From Rhizobium sp. BK650 (GTDB taxonomy: Bacteria; Pseudomonadota; Alphaproteobacteria; Rhizobiales; Rhizobiaceae), in assembly GCF_014195325.1 (NCBI RefSeq), contig NZ_JACIBK010000003.1, positions 660,626 through 724,625 of the forward strand: 64,000 nt of DNA, read 5' to 3'. Below are positions 1 to 9,188 of this stretch, piece by piece; positions within the stretch are counted from its first letter, which is position 1, and the number at the start of each line of letters is the position of its first letter. Under the pieces are notes generated by a model. That model made no database searches. It worked only from the letters and a program-made list of their open reading frames with translations, and was not told the origin of the DNA. Made by a program: the position numbers and the translations under genes.

Positions 1-1056
1 GTCTACATTCTGGAAGACCTGGACCAGGAAGACCGCGAAGAGATCCTTGCGCAGCTGCCGTTCACGGAGCGGGTCCGCCTTCGCCGCGCTCTTGATTACC
101 CCGAAAGCTCGGCCGGCCGCCGTATGCAGACGGAATTCGTCGCTGTGCCGCCATTTTGGACAGTCGGACAGACCATCGACTACATGCGCGACGAAGAAGA
201 CCTGCCGTACTCCTTTTCGCAGATCTTCGTCATCGACCCGACCTTCAAACTGCTCGGTGCAGTCGATCTCGACCAGATCCTTCGCACCAAGCGGCAGACG
301 AAGATCGAAGCCATTATGCGGGAAACGAACCATCCTATCCCCGCCGAGATGGACCAGGAAGAGGCCGCCCAGCTCTTCGAACAATACGACCTTCTTTCCG
401 CAGCCGTCGTCGACGAGAACGAACGGCTGGTCGGCGTGCTCACTATCGACGACGTGGTCGACGTGATCCATGAAGAAGCGGATGAGGATATCAAACGACT
501 CGGTGGCGTCGGCGACGAAGAGCTGTCCGACAATGTGATCTCGACGGTGCGCTCGCGCTTCCTCTGGCTTCTGATCAATCTCGGCACAGCAATGTTGTCC
601 GCCAGTGTCATTGGCCTCTTCGACGGCTCGATCGAGAAGATGATTGCGCTAGCGGTACTGATGCCGATCGTCGCCTCCATGGGCGGTAATGCCGGCACGC
701 AGACGATGACCGTGACGGTACGTGCGCTCGCGACACGCGACCTCGATATCTACAATGCCGGCCGCATCATCCGAAGAGAGGCTGGCGTCGGCATTCTGAA
801 CGGCATCCTGTTTGCCATGCTGCTCGGCGCGATCGCCGGCACGTGGTTCCACAACTACCAGCTTGGGGTTGTCATCGGCGCGGCGATGATCATCAATCTG
901 ATGGCCGCTGCTCTTGCGGGCATCCTGCTGCCGCTGTTGCTCGACAAGATGGGGGCGGACCCGGCGATCGCCTCGTCAGTCTTCGTCACGACCGTGACCG
1001 ATTGCACAGGTTTCTTCGCCTTTCTTGGCATCGCGACATGGTGGTTCGGTATCTGA
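1..1056 (+). CDS. mgtE: Magnesium transporter MgtE (5' end cut off)
   Basis: Inner-membrane Mg2+ channel/transporter of the MgtE family. The frame is already open at base 1, so only the last 351 residues are visible. They hold the end of the cytoplasmic N domain, then a CBS pair (about visible residues 42-160, with LVGVLTIDDVVDVIHEE near its end) that senses Mg2+ in characterised homologues, then a membrane domain starting near RSRFLWLLINLG. The family signature PIVASMGGNAGTQT is intact. The protein ends in a hydrophobic helix, which is normal for the family. The next gene is a regulator 64 bases downstream with its own operator, so it is probably a separate unit. Family assignment is secure; the true start lies outside the window. 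Confidence 0.95.
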   Translation, partial: VYILEDLDQEDREEILAQLPFTERVRLRRALDYPESSAGRRMQTEFVAVPPFWTVGQTIDYMRDEEDLPYSFSQIFVIDPTFKLLGAVDLDQILRTKRQTKIEAIMRETNHPIPAEMDQEEAAQLFEQYDLLSAAVVDENERLVGVLTIDDVVDVIHEEADEDIKRLGGVGDEELSDNVISTVRSRFLWLLINLGTAMLSASVIGLFDGSIEKMIALAVLMPIVASMGGNAGTQTMTVTVRALATRDLDIYNAGRIIRREAGVGILNGILFAMLLGAIAGTWFHNYQLGVVIGAAMIINLMAAALAGILLPLLLDKMGADPAIASSVFVTTVTDCTGFFAFLGIATWWFGI

Positions 1057-1069
1057 ACAGATGCCGAAA

Positions 1070-1091
1070 TTGACTATTACGTAAAAGTCAA
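1070..1091. promoter_or_regulatory. Palindromic operator upstream of merR-type gene
   Basis: TTGACT (1070-1075) and AGTCAA (1086-1091) are exact inverted repeats. They share a centre, between 1080 and 1081, with an inner perfect palindrome TTACGTAA (1077-1084). Of the 11 base pairs across the 22-bp site, 10 are complementary. MerR-family dimers bind this kind of symmetric site between promoter elements. The site ends 29 bases before the start of the MerR-type gene, so autoregulation is the simplest reading. No binding data can be inferred beyond symmetry and position. Confidence 0.7.
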
Positions 1092-1120
1092 TATTATGCC
1101 GGTTCGATGACGGGGATGAA

Positions 1121-1513
1121 ATGCTGTTGAACAAATACTATACCATAACGGAGCTGACGCGCGAATTCGGAGTGTCAACGCGCACGCTTCGCTTCTATGA
1201 AGATGAGGGGCTGATCCAGCCGGAGCGCCGCGGACGCACGCGTCTGTTCCGTCCCGCTGATCGGCGTCTCATTCAGGAGATCCTTCGTGGCAGGCGTATC
1301 GGCTTCACCATTGCCGAGATTCGCGAAATCATTCAGGTCTACAAGGAGCCGCCGGGCGAACTCGGCCAGCTCAAGCTTCTGATGAAGCGTGTCGACGAAA
1401 AACGCGAGGATCTGCGCCAGAAGCGCAAGGATATCGACGAGACGATCGCCGAGCTCGACAACATCGAAGAGGCCTGCCTCGGTCGTCTTGCAGAAATCGG
1501 CGTTACCACCTGA
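1121..1513 (+). CDS. MerR family transcriptional regulator
   Basis: DNA-binding regulator of 130 residues. An N-terminal MerR winged helix-turn-helix (YTITELTREFGVSTRTLRFY, then EDEGLIQPERRGRTRLF) is followed by a long dimerisation helix (about residues 75-115) rich in Lys, Arg and Glu. The C-terminal part has a single Cys and lacks the Cys clusters of metal-sensing MerR proteins, so a metal ligand is unlikely. In its organisation it resembles the MerR group that controls branched-chain and fatty-acid catabolism in alphaproteobacteria (LiuR-like). No catabolic genes lie next to it here, so the target is unknown. GGGGA precedes the ATG, and the palindrome at 1070-1091 is its likely own operator. 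Confidence 0.88.
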   Translation: MLLNKYYTITELTREFGVSTRTLRFYEDEGLIQPERRGRTRLFRPADRRLIQEILRGRRIGFTIAEIREIIQVYKEPPGELGQLKLLMKRVDEKREDLRQKRKDIDETIAELDNIEEACLGRLAEIGVTT

Positions 1514-1515
1514 TA

Positions 1516-2538
1516 TCATTGCGGCTGGGGCTGCGGTTCAGACTGCGGCGCCGGCTCGATCTTCGCGCTACACTCGCTGGCAAGAGCCATGATCCGCTCA
1601 TCATCCGCCTTGACCTCACCTGCCTGAAACGGGGTAAACAGCTGCTGCGCTTGCAACTGATCGAGTGTGCACTGGCAGAAGCTCCGGCAAAGCGCTTCGC
1701 CCTGTTCGACCGTGCACGACGTATTGCACTGGCGCAGGTAGGTCGCGACCGGATCCGGCTTCGGCGGCGCGATGACGAAGGTCAGGCCGTAAGCGATGGC
1801 GATCAGCACCGGCTGGTGGATGAGGTAGAAGGCGAGGCTGCGGCGTCCGAGCCATGCAAACCATGTTCCGCCTGTACCAAATGCAGCGAGCCGATGCGGC
1901 AGGCTCGTGCGGAAGGCCAGCCGTGCAAGGCTCATGCCCAGGAAGAAGGGCGTCGCCCAGGGGAAGAGCGGCACAAAGTCATTCGACCGGTCGGGCGTCG
2001 CAGCAAAGCCGAGCCAGGCCAGATATTTCGGGTCGAGAAGGTGCGAATCGAGTACGCCCGGCATGACGAAGGTATCGGCTATCCAGCCGACGAGCAGTGC
2101 CAGCGTGACGAGCAGCGTTACCGGCAAAGGCAGGCGCAGGAAGACCACGCCGATCAGGCTCAGAGCCGCGATGGCGTGCAGAATGCCGAAATAGATCCAT
2201 TCTCCGGGCACAAGATAAAGCGTCGCGGCTGAGATCACCGCGGCGGCAGCCGCGATCATCCCGAAACGCTTCCAGAAGGATGGCCAGCGAATCTCCGGAC
2301 GGCTGGCAAGCACGAGGCTGACGCCGACGATGAAGAGGAAGGTGGTGGCGATCGCCCGGGCATAGATCTTCAGCCAGCCGGTCTCGGCTGTCCCGGGCGG
2401 AAAATAACCCATGAACTCCAGGTCCCAGCTGAAATGGTAGGTGGCCATGGCAATGAGTGCTGTGCCCCGCGCCGTATCCACGAGCCCGATACGCGGTGCT
2501 TTTTCGTAAGCCGTCGCTTGCGTTGTCAGCAATGTCAT
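1516..2538 (-). CDS. DUF1624 / HGSNAT-like membrane protein
   Basis: Integral membrane protein of 340 residues with about seven or eight hydrophobic segments. It belongs to the DUF1624 group, related to the catalytic part of heparan-alpha-glucosaminide N-acetyltransferase (membrane acyltransferases). The N-terminal RIGLVDTARGTALIAMATYH matches the family's opening motif with its conserved Asp, Arg and His. After the last helix (FYLIHQPVLIAIAYGL) there is a polar tail of about 80 residues with a Cys-rich patch (CNTSC, CRSFCQC) and a Gln-Pro end. This tail is not needed for the family fold, and its role is unknown. The start codon directly abuts the stop of the DUF599 gene upstream, so the two are co-transcribed. 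Substrate unknown. Confidence 0.82.
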   Translation of the reverse strand: MTLLTTQATAYEKAPRIGLVDTARGTALIAMATYHFSWDLEFMGYFPPGTAETGWLKIYARAIATTFLFIVGVSLVLASRPEIRWPSFWKRFGMIAAAAAVISAATLYLVPGEWIYFGILHAIAALSLIGVVFLRLPLPVTLLVTLALLVGWIADTFVMPGVLDSHLLDPKYLAWLGFAATPDRSNDFVPLFPWATPFFLGMSLARLAFRTSLPHRLAAFGTGGTWFAWLGRRSLAFYLIHQPVLIAIAYGLTFVIAPPKPDPVATYLRQCNTSCTVEQGEALCRSFCQCTLDQLQAQQLFTPFQAGEVKADDERIMALASECSAKIEPAPQSEPQPQPQ

Positions 2539-3309
2539 TCACAGTCCCCCGGACAATTCGTCACCGTCACTCGTCGGCGGCTTGTCGCGCTGAACAACGG
2601 AAAGGTGCAGATTGGGCGGCGGATTCGCATCCATGATGGCGAGCCGGGCTTCCGAAAAAAATTGCCGGCGGGTGAGGACGAAAACAACAATGGCCGTCGT
2701 ACCCATAAAAACATAGGGGTTGATGAACCAGCCGAGATAGCCGATCGACAGGAAAATCGCCCTGAGGCCCTCGTTGAAATGACCGCCGGCGATGACGTTC
2801 ATGCGGATGACACGCTCGGCCGCCCGCTCCGCAGCAATGATATCCTTCTCAGAGTCATGCACCATCGGAATACCGCCGAAGAGAATGGTGCAATAGTTGA
2901 AAAGGCGATAGGACCAACCGAATTTGAAGAACGCATAGCCGAAGAGAGCCGCCAGGCCACCGACCTTCATTTCAAAGGCCGCATGGCCGCTATGAAAGAC
3001 GAAAGGCAAATCGGCAAAGACCGCATCCACCTTTTCGGTCGCACCGAGCAACGCAAAACAGCTGCCGATCGCGAAGATGGACGTCGATGCGAAAAAGGCG
3101 GTGCCGTTCTGCAGCCCGGCCATGATCTGGGTGTCGATCATCTTCAGATCGCGGCGCAGGGAATTATATATCCATTCGCGACGCCGCTCCGCCATGGCGT
3201 GCGTGAGGCTCGTGCGCCCGAAGAAGGTCTGGCCGTGCAGCAGCCACGAATAGCCCATCCAGATAAAGATAAAGAAGGCAAGCGCGATATAATCCGCCGT
3301 CGTCATCAT
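2539..3309 (-). CDS. DUF599 family membrane protein
   Basis: Membrane protein of 256 residues in the DUF599 family, whose function is not established. Hydrophobic segments are visible near the N-terminus (DYIALAFFIFIWMGYSWLL), around residues 75-95 (FFASTSIFAIGSCFALLGA), about residues 135-155, and near the C-terminus (INPYVFMGTTAIVVFVL). Conserved-looking soluble stretches include the SLTHAMAERRREWIYNSLRR segment after the first helix. It is the first gene of a two-gene leftward unit with the DUF1624 protein, with zero bases between them. Divergent sdaA starts 193 bases away, so the space at 3310-3502 should hold both promoters. Confidence 0.8.
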   Translation of the reverse strand: MMTTADYIALAFFIFIWMGYSWLLHGQTFFGRTSLTHAMAERRREWIYNSLRRDLKMIDTQIMAGLQNGTAFFASTSIFAIGSCFALLGATEKVDAVFADLPFVFHSGHAAFEMKVGGLAALFGYAFFKFGWSYRLFNYCTILFGGIPMVHDSEKDIIAAERAAERVIRMNVIAGGHFNEGLRAIFLSIGYLGWFINPYVFMGTTAIVVFVLTRRQFFSEARLAIMDANPPPNLHLSVVQRDKPPTSDGDELSGGL

Positions 3310-3502
3310 CAGCGAGTCAGTTCCCGTATAAACGCGGCCACTCTACAGATGCGTTCGAATGCTGCAATGACCGGCAAGATGAGAATTACTGGCACGTGGC
3401 CGCACTTCGAATGTCGCACCGGTTCAAGGCGATGTCGGTCCGCCACGCGGATGCCGAACCGGGCTCGGATAGTCTGCATCGTCAAGTTTAAAAGGCGCCT
3501 TC

Positions 3503-4909
<1,407 letters not shown>

Positions 4910-4935
4910 GTTTGTGGACGTATGACGCTTTAACC

Positions 4936-4996
4936 CTTTGTTTTGCGCACGTCGTCATCGTAAAACCGCTGCACACTTTTGCGCGACATGCTTTAG
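4936..4996. repeat. Dispersed intergenic hairpin repeat, copy A
   Basis: About 61 bases between sdaA and the DUF1489 gene. The core at 4962-4982 is AAAACCGCTGCA-C-ACTTTTGC, flanked by imperfect inverted arms GCACGTCG (4947-4954) and CGACATGC (4984-4991). The same core, with one substitution and quite different arms, recurs at 58103-58160. The arms pair with one mismatch on the plus strand, which becomes G-U on the minus strand. This looks like a member of a rhizobial intergenic repeat family; I cannot count genomic copies from here. Confidence 0.6.
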
Positions 4997-5035
4997 TCGC
5001 TTGACGCTGCCGGTCAAAAGGATTTCAACGGCAGC

Positions 5036-5473
5036 ATGGCATTGAATCTGATCAAACTCTGCGTCGGCTGCGACTCGATCGAAGACCTGCGCGAATGGGT
5101 GGCCGAGCGTTCGCTGCGGGCCATTGCTGCCGGACAGGAGCCGCATTCCGTCCACACGACACGCATGGTGCCGAAGCGCGTGGAAGAGTTGCTCGACGGC
5201 GGTTCGCTCTATTGGGTGATCAAGGGGCAGGTGCAGGCCCGGCAGAAGATTCTCGATATCCAGACATTCACGGACGGAGAGGGCATCGGGCGCTGCCACC
5301 TAGTGCTCGGGCCGGAAGTGATCGAAACAGCGGTTCAGCCGAAACGCGCCTTCCAGGGCTGGCGTTATTATCCAGATGACGACGTGCCGCGCGATCTCGA
5401 CAGTTTCGGTGCCGGCATTGCGGAATTGCCCGCAGATCTTCGCCGCGAGCTGTCGGAACTTGGCCTACTCTGA
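5036..5473 (+). CDS. DUF1489 family protein
   Basis: Soluble protein of 145 residues in the DUF1489 family, widespread in alphaproteobacteria and of unknown function. Typical conserved stretches are seen: LIKLCVGCDSIEDLREW near the start, TRMVPKRVEELLDGGSLYWV in the middle, and RAFQGWRYYPDDDVPRDL before the C-terminus. There is no signal peptide or membrane segment. Length is normal for the family. The gene stands alone between the hairpin repeat and a converging hypothetical gene. A good hairpin at 5515-5547 lies just beyond its stop. Confidence 0.9.
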   Translation: MALNLIKLCVGCDSIEDLREWVAERSLRAIAAGQEPHSVHTTRMVPKRVEELLDGGSLYWVIKGQVQARQKILDIQTFTDGEGIGRCHLVLGPEVIETAVQPKRAFQGWRYYPDDDVPRDLDSFGAGIAELPADLRRELSELGLL

Positions 5474-5514
5474 TTGCTTGGTTTTGCGCGTTTACGAACG
5501 CAGCTTGCCCATGC

Positions 5515-5547
5515 GCTCCGCCTGACCTGCATCAACGCAGGCGGAGC
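5515..5547. terminator. Convergent hairpin, possible terminator
   Basis: GCTCCGCCTG (5515-5524) and CAGGCGGAGC (5538-5547) form a perfect 10-bp stem with a 13-base loop between two convergent genes. The right arm overlaps the last codons of the leftward gene. Neither side has a clear T-run, so intrinsic termination is only possible, not shown. Confidence 0.35.
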
Positions 5548-5807
5548 ACGACCGGCGAATGGCCTTCAGGCGAGGTAATGTGCAGATGGATATGCGCTTC
5601 CGGCTGCGAGTAACGCCACGCGCGCGCGCCGTGGCACAGCAACAGATTGATGAGATCACGGGTCTTCGGCGACTTCGCCTTGGGGCGCTGCAGGCCGATT
5701 TCGGCAAGACGCAGCGCTGCCTCATGCAGCGGATGCAAGCCGGAGCGGCCCTTGTTGACCGTCCGGCGCCCCGCAGGCGCATTTGGAATATTCTCATTGA
5801 TCGACAT
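5532..5807 (-). CDS. Hypothetical protein, 91 residues
   Basis: Small basic protein, not recognised beyond being plausible rhizobial coding sequence. The chosen ATG gives MSINENIPNAPAGRRTVNKG and is preceded by GAGGAA at good spacing; ATGs five and six codons further upstream are possible but have weaker sites. The middle is helical and basic (HEAALRLAEIGLQRPKAKSP). The C-terminal part, with AWRYSQPEAHIHLHITSPEG, looks like a pair of beta strands. No signal peptide or membrane segment. The gene lies downstream of the carboxypeptidase gene on the same strand, 112 bases away, and may be read from its transcript. A competing frame on the same strand lacks a comparable ribosome site. Confidence 0.55.
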   Translation of the reverse strand: MSINENIPNAPAGRRTVNKGRSGLHPLHEAALRLAEIGLQRPKAKSPKTRDLINLLLCHGARAWRYSQPEAHIHLHITSPEGHSPVVLRLR

Positions 5808-5846
5808 CATCTTCCTCGTACGCAATACAGATCGAACTAGGATCGA

Positions 5847-5877
5847 CTGTCGGCGGCGCGAACACCGCAGCCGACAG
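5847..5877 (-). terminator. Hairpin after dac gene
   Basis: CTGTCGGC (5847-5854) pairs with GCCGACAG (5870-5877) in the gap between the carboxypeptidase stop and the next leftward gene. Inner bases can extend the stem. There is no T-run on the minus strand, so it could be a partial terminator or an mRNA-end structure. Confidence 0.35.
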
Positions 5878-5919
5878 GCAGGAGCGCCGCCAAATCAGTC
5901 ATAGGCAGCGCCGGATATC

Positions 5920-7497
5920 TCATTGGGCAGCAGCCCAGCACTTGACGCCGGCCTTCTTAAGGGCCTTGCAGGCGTTGACAGCATCACGCTGGTCATCGAA
6001 TCCGCCGAAGCGGGCGCGGTAGACCTGGTCGCCGCCATTGGCAAAAGCGACAGCGAAAGGCTTGGCGGAATTCAGTGCCTTGCCGCCCTTGGCCTTGGCG
6101 TCCTGAAGAAGATCCATCGCCGCTTCACGGCTGGAAGACACACCGATCTGAACAACCCAGCCAGACGGCTGCGGCACTTCTCTGGCGGCAACATCCTTGG
6201 CAGGAGCCGGCTTGGTGGAAGCCGTGGTCAACTCGTCAACCGAGGTGTCACCCTGTTCCGGCGGCACGTAGGCAGATGCCGGCTTCTGAATAGAAGCCTG
6301 TTCCTGCTGCTTGATCGCGACGGTCTTGACCTTGGTCGGGGACGGCATCGGCTGCGCAAGGAGAGGATTATTGGTCTTGGGTGCTGCGGTTTCCGCATAG
6401 GCAACCTCGGTGCCGGCAGCCTGATAGCGGCTGTCGGGAAGCGGGCCTTTGTGCGGCAAGCCGACATCGGCCGCGGCCGCGGCCGCGACCGGCGACTGAT
6501 CGACTGCGACCGTCTTCTTTTCCGCCACCTGGGCGATCTTGGCAGGAGAGACCGGTGCAGGCGTTTCGATCATCTCAGGCATCGGCTTCGACTGGGCAAC
6601 GTAGGTACCGCCGCTGGTGGAGGCCTTTGGCAGATAGTCGGCAAGCAGCCGACGCATCTGCGCGTCGCGGGCAGGGGTGGAGGCACCACCGAGAACCACG
6701 CCAACGATCGACTTGCCGTCGACCTGCAGGGAACTCACCAGATTGAAGCCAGCCGCGCGGGTATAACCGGTCTTGATGCCGTCGACGCCGCGAACGGAGC
6801 CGACGAGACGGTTATGGCTGCGGATCACGCGGTTGCCGAACTTGAAGGCGCGTGTATTGAAATAACCGTAATATTGCGGGAAATGTTGACGAAGGGCGAT
6901 GCCGAGACGGGCCTGATCGCGCGCCGTCGTCATCTGCGCGGTGTTCGGCAGCCCGTTGGCATTGCGATAGGTGGTGCGCGTCATGCCGAGCGCATGAGCC
7001 TTGGCGGTCATCATCTGGGCGAAGCGATCTTCGGAGCCGCCAAGCAGTTCGCCGAGCGCGGTCGCGGCATCATTGGCAGACAGCGTGACGAGACCAAGAA
7101 TGCCTTGCTCGACGGTGATCGTGCCGCCTGCGCGCACACCGAGCTTGGTCGGCGCCTGGGCAGCAGCGCGTGCGGAGAAAGGCACGGGCGTGTCGAGACG
7201 AATGCGACCCTGCTCAAGGGCTTCGAAGGTCATATAGAGCGTCATCATCTTCGTCAGCGATGCCGGATATTGAAGACGGTCGGCATTCTCGCTGTAGAGA
7301 ACATTTCCCGTCCGCGCATCGACGACAATGCCGGCATATTTAGGATTTGCAGCTTCCGCTTCGGCACTGACCGAGTCGACCGCGACGATCGCGATAGCCA
7401 TCGAGAGGATCGTCAGCACCTTTGCGAGGAAACTGGCAGACCGCGGCGATGATACGGAGGAAATTGACCTTGACACTATTCCACTCTTCGCTTGCAT
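5920..7497 (-). CDS. D-alanyl-D-alanine carboxypeptidase with SPOR domain
   Basis: Periplasmic penicillin-binding enzyme (525 residues from this start) that trims the terminal D-Ala of peptidoglycan pentapeptides. A hydrophobic export segment is at residues 23-45. All three active-site motifs are present: SLTK with Ser80 and Lys83, SAN at 140-142, and KTG at 242-244. After the S11 peptidase domain comes a long Pro/Ala/Lys linker, including an Ala run encoded by a CGGCCG repeat at 6468-6485. Then a SPOR domain (about 445-525, ending FGGFDDQRDAVNACKALKKA) would bind denuded septal glycan. An in-frame ATG 36 codons upstream (7605) would bury the signal, so 7497 is preferred. The gene follows a membrane-anchored hypothetical gene and may share its promoter. 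Confidence 0.92.
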   Translation of the reverse strand: MQAKSGIVSRSISSVSSPRSASFLAKVLTILSMAIAIVAVDSVSAEAEAANPKYAGIVVDARTGNVLYSENADRLQYPASLTKMMTLYMTFEALEQGRIRLDTPVPFSARAAAQAPTKLGVRAGGTITVEQGILGLVTLSANDAATALGELLGGSEDRFAQMMTAKAHALGMTRTTYRNANGLPNTAQMTTARDQARLGIALRQHFPQYYGYFNTRAFKFGNRVIRSHNRLVGSVRGVDGIKTGYTRAAGFNLVSSLQVDGKSIVGVVLGGASTPARDAQMRRLLADYLPKASTSGGTYVAQSKPMPEMIETPAPVSPAKIAQVAEKKTVAVDQSPVAAAAAADVGLPHKGPLPDSRYQAAGTEVAYAETAAPKTNNPLLAQPMPSPTKVKTVAIKQQEQASIQKPASAYVPPEQGDTSVDELTTASTKPAPAKDVAAREVPQPSGWVVQIGVSSSREAAMDLLQDAKAKGGKALNSAKPFAVAFANGGDQVYRARFGGFDDQRDAVNACKALKKAGVKCWAAAQ

Positions 7498-7616
7498 TTC
7501 GGATATTCGACGGGCTACGCACCCCCTGTCGCGCAACCGGCTGACCTGAAAAACTACAGGTTCGGCGTTACCAATCCGTTTATGATGAATCTTTTCTTCA
7601 GACATTGGGCGGGATT

Positions 7617-8363
7617 TTAGCTAGATGTCGCAGACTGGCTCACGAGCCGGGTTTCCACAAAGGTCGTGATCGCGGCATCAATATGGTCCCAGTCAACCAA
7701 ATGACGGCTTGAGAACCGGTAGAGCACACTTAAATCTTTGCCCACTTTGATATCGCGCTGGCAATCTCCGCTGCTCGCCATTTCCGCCGAAGAGGGCAGG
7801 ACGCAGCGCACAACATAATCGGCCGCACCTTGACGCGGCGCGGTCAGCAGAGCCTCGCCGTTATAGCCTGCATCGGCACGCAAACGATGCAGCGTCAAGC
7901 CATGCGCAAAGGGTTCCGGCGCGCCATCCATCAGATGCGAGTAGATCGGCTCCAGCCGCCCCGACATATCGCGCGACATCGTGCCCTGCGTGATCTGCAG
8001 GAAAATCAAGCCAGCCGATTGAGCAATATCGTCGAAACGCTGACGGGTGTCTTTGCCGTAACCCTGCATTTCCGGCCAAGTGAGGTAGAGATCGACACGC
8101 TCGGCCGCGCCGTCATGCCGTTCGCTGGGGAAGCGAATCGTGTTGGCGGGCAGGCCGACCGTATCGCGGCCGATGGTCAACGTGATCGTGGCTATGTTTT
8201 CCGTATTGCCGGCAAGCGAGATATGCCGACCGAACCAGCGGCCGGCGATGCTGATCGCAATCGTCAACAGGGCAAGGACCGCAATCGTCGCAGTGGCACG
8301 GATGAGGAAGCGGGTCGAAAGAAGGGGCTGCTCGTCAGGATGGCCCACAGCGGAATGGCTCAT
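7617..8363 (-). CDS. Membrane-anchored hypothetical protein
   Basis: Protein of 248 residues, not assigned to a named family. A short cytoplasmic N-terminus is followed by one hydrophobic helix (about 22-42, with TATIAVLALLTIAISIAGRW) and a soluble, presumably periplasmic domain. That domain has ERVDLYLTWPEMQGYG and LEPIYSHLMDGAPEPFAHGL and a Cys pair (CVLPSSAEMASSGDC). GAGGACG precedes the ATG. It lies immediately upstream of the SPOR-carboxypeptidase on the same strand, so an envelope role is a reasonable inference, though not shown. A perfect 18-bp palindrome at 8451-8468 lies 88 bases upstream of the start. Confidence 0.7.
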   Translation of the reverse strand: MSHSAVGHPDEQPLLSTRFLIRATATIAVLALLTIAISIAGRWFGRHISLAGNTENIATITLTIGRDTVGLPANTIRFPSERHDGAAERVDLYLTWPEMQGYGKDTRQRFDDIAQSAGLIFLQITQGTMSRDMSGRLEPIYSHLMDGAPEPFAHGLTLHRLRADAGYNGEALLTAPRQGAADYVVRCVLPSSAEMASSGDCQRDIKVGKDLSVLYRFSSRHLVDWDHIDAAITTFVETRLVSQSATSS

Positions 8364-8450
8364 CGTCGTCCTCGGATAGCGGGCCGCCGTAAGAATAACG
8401 CGAGTCGTCGGTGCCGGTGATGAATCTCTAGGGAAGGATGGGATGGAGGG

Positions 8451-8468
8451 GTTAACGGGCCGTTAACT
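8451..8468. promoter_or_regulatory. Perfect 18-bp palindrome
   Basis: GTTAACGGGCCCGTTAAC is a perfect palindrome upstream of the leftward gene starting at 8363. It contains two TTAA boxes separated by eight bases, close to but not identical with the TTAA-N7-TTAA spacing of CtrA sites. It is a candidate operator for the 8363 gene and the carboxypeptidase behind it. Confidence 0.5.
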
Positions 8469-8490
8469 CAACTAAACGTACGTGCCACAA

Positions 8491-8528
8491 AAGAAGCGAG
8501 CCGTCCCCGGGACAGCGGGAACGGCTCT
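8491..8528 (-). terminator. Intrinsic terminator of transglutaminase-like gene
   Basis: GAGCCGTCCCCG (8499-8510) and CGGGAACGGCTC (8517-8528) form a 12-bp stem with one mismatch and a six-base loop. On the minus strand it is followed by GCTTCTTTTG, a T-rich tail. It sits 51 bases past the stop of the leftward gene at 8580-9188. Confidence 0.7.
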
Positions 8529-8579
8529 GAGCACCGGTCGGGACGGGGATGCGGGGACTGACCGGGGCCGGTATGCCTG

Positions 8580-9188
8580 TTACTTGACGCTACCGACAGC
8601 GACGGCGCGGCCGTCCTGCAGCTTCGTCCAGCGGGCCGGATCGTCGGCGGACTGGCGCTTCAGGTAGGTGTATTCGGTATCCGACCACAGCAGCACTTTG
8701 TTGCGCATATTGTCGAGAATGAAGTCACCGTGATCGGTGCGGACCGTCAGCACGGCATGGCCTTCGCCATTCGGCTGCAGCACGACAGTCATCAGCGTAT
8801 CTGATGGAGAGAAGCCGGCATCGATCAGCATCTTGCGCTTCAGAAGGGCGAAATCCTCACAGTCACCGGCCGTCTTCGGATAAGCCCAGCGCTCTTCGAC
8901 ACCGTAGATTTCCATATCGGTCATCGGCTGGATCGTCGAATTGACGGTGTAGTTGATCTTGAGAATTTCCTTCCAGCGATCCTCCGTCAGGATCGCCGGA
9001 CCGGCGTCGCCGCCGGCATAGGCGCATTCGCTCGGATTGGCCTGGCAGAATTCATAGTGCCCGATCGGCGGGCTCGCATTGCCTGCAAGCGTCATGCTGG
9101 CGGGTGATGCTGCCTGTCCTGCGCCCACCATTGCCATTGTCATGCCAAGGGCCAGAAGCCCGCCTCTCAGAAGGTTTCGAATTGACAT
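8580..9188 (-). CDS. Transglutaminase-like cysteine peptidase (BTLCP)
   Basis: Exported bacterial transglutaminase-like cysteine peptidase (Peptidase_C93), 202 residues. A signal peptide covers about residues 1-26 (LLALGMTMAMVGAGQAA). The catalytic triad can be placed at Cys110 in TAGDCEDFALLKR, His144 in GEGHAVLTVR and Asp159 in FILDN. Members such as LapG are periplasmic proteases acting on adhesins; this one lacks a linked adhesin or LapD gene, so its target is open. GGGGAGA lies before the ATG. It is monocistronic, ended by the hairpin at 8499-8528. Confidence 0.9.
   Translation of the reverse strand: MSIRNLLRGGLLALGMTMAMVGAGQAASPASMTLAGNASPPIGHYEFCQANPSECAYAGGDAGPAILTEDRWKEILKINYTVNSTIQPMTDMEIYGVEERWAYPKTAGDCEDFALLKRKMLIDAGFSPSDTLMTVVLQPNGEGHAVLTVRTDHGDFILDNMRNKVLLWSDTEYTYLKRQSADDPARWTKLQDGRAVAVGSVK

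Noticed and set aside
5923..7452. Open frame of about 509 codons on the plus strand opposite the SPOR carboxypeptidase gene
   Set aside because: Low-complexity Gly/Arg/His translation, no ribosome site, wholly antisense to a gene with intact active-site motifs; it is a GC-rich shadow frame.
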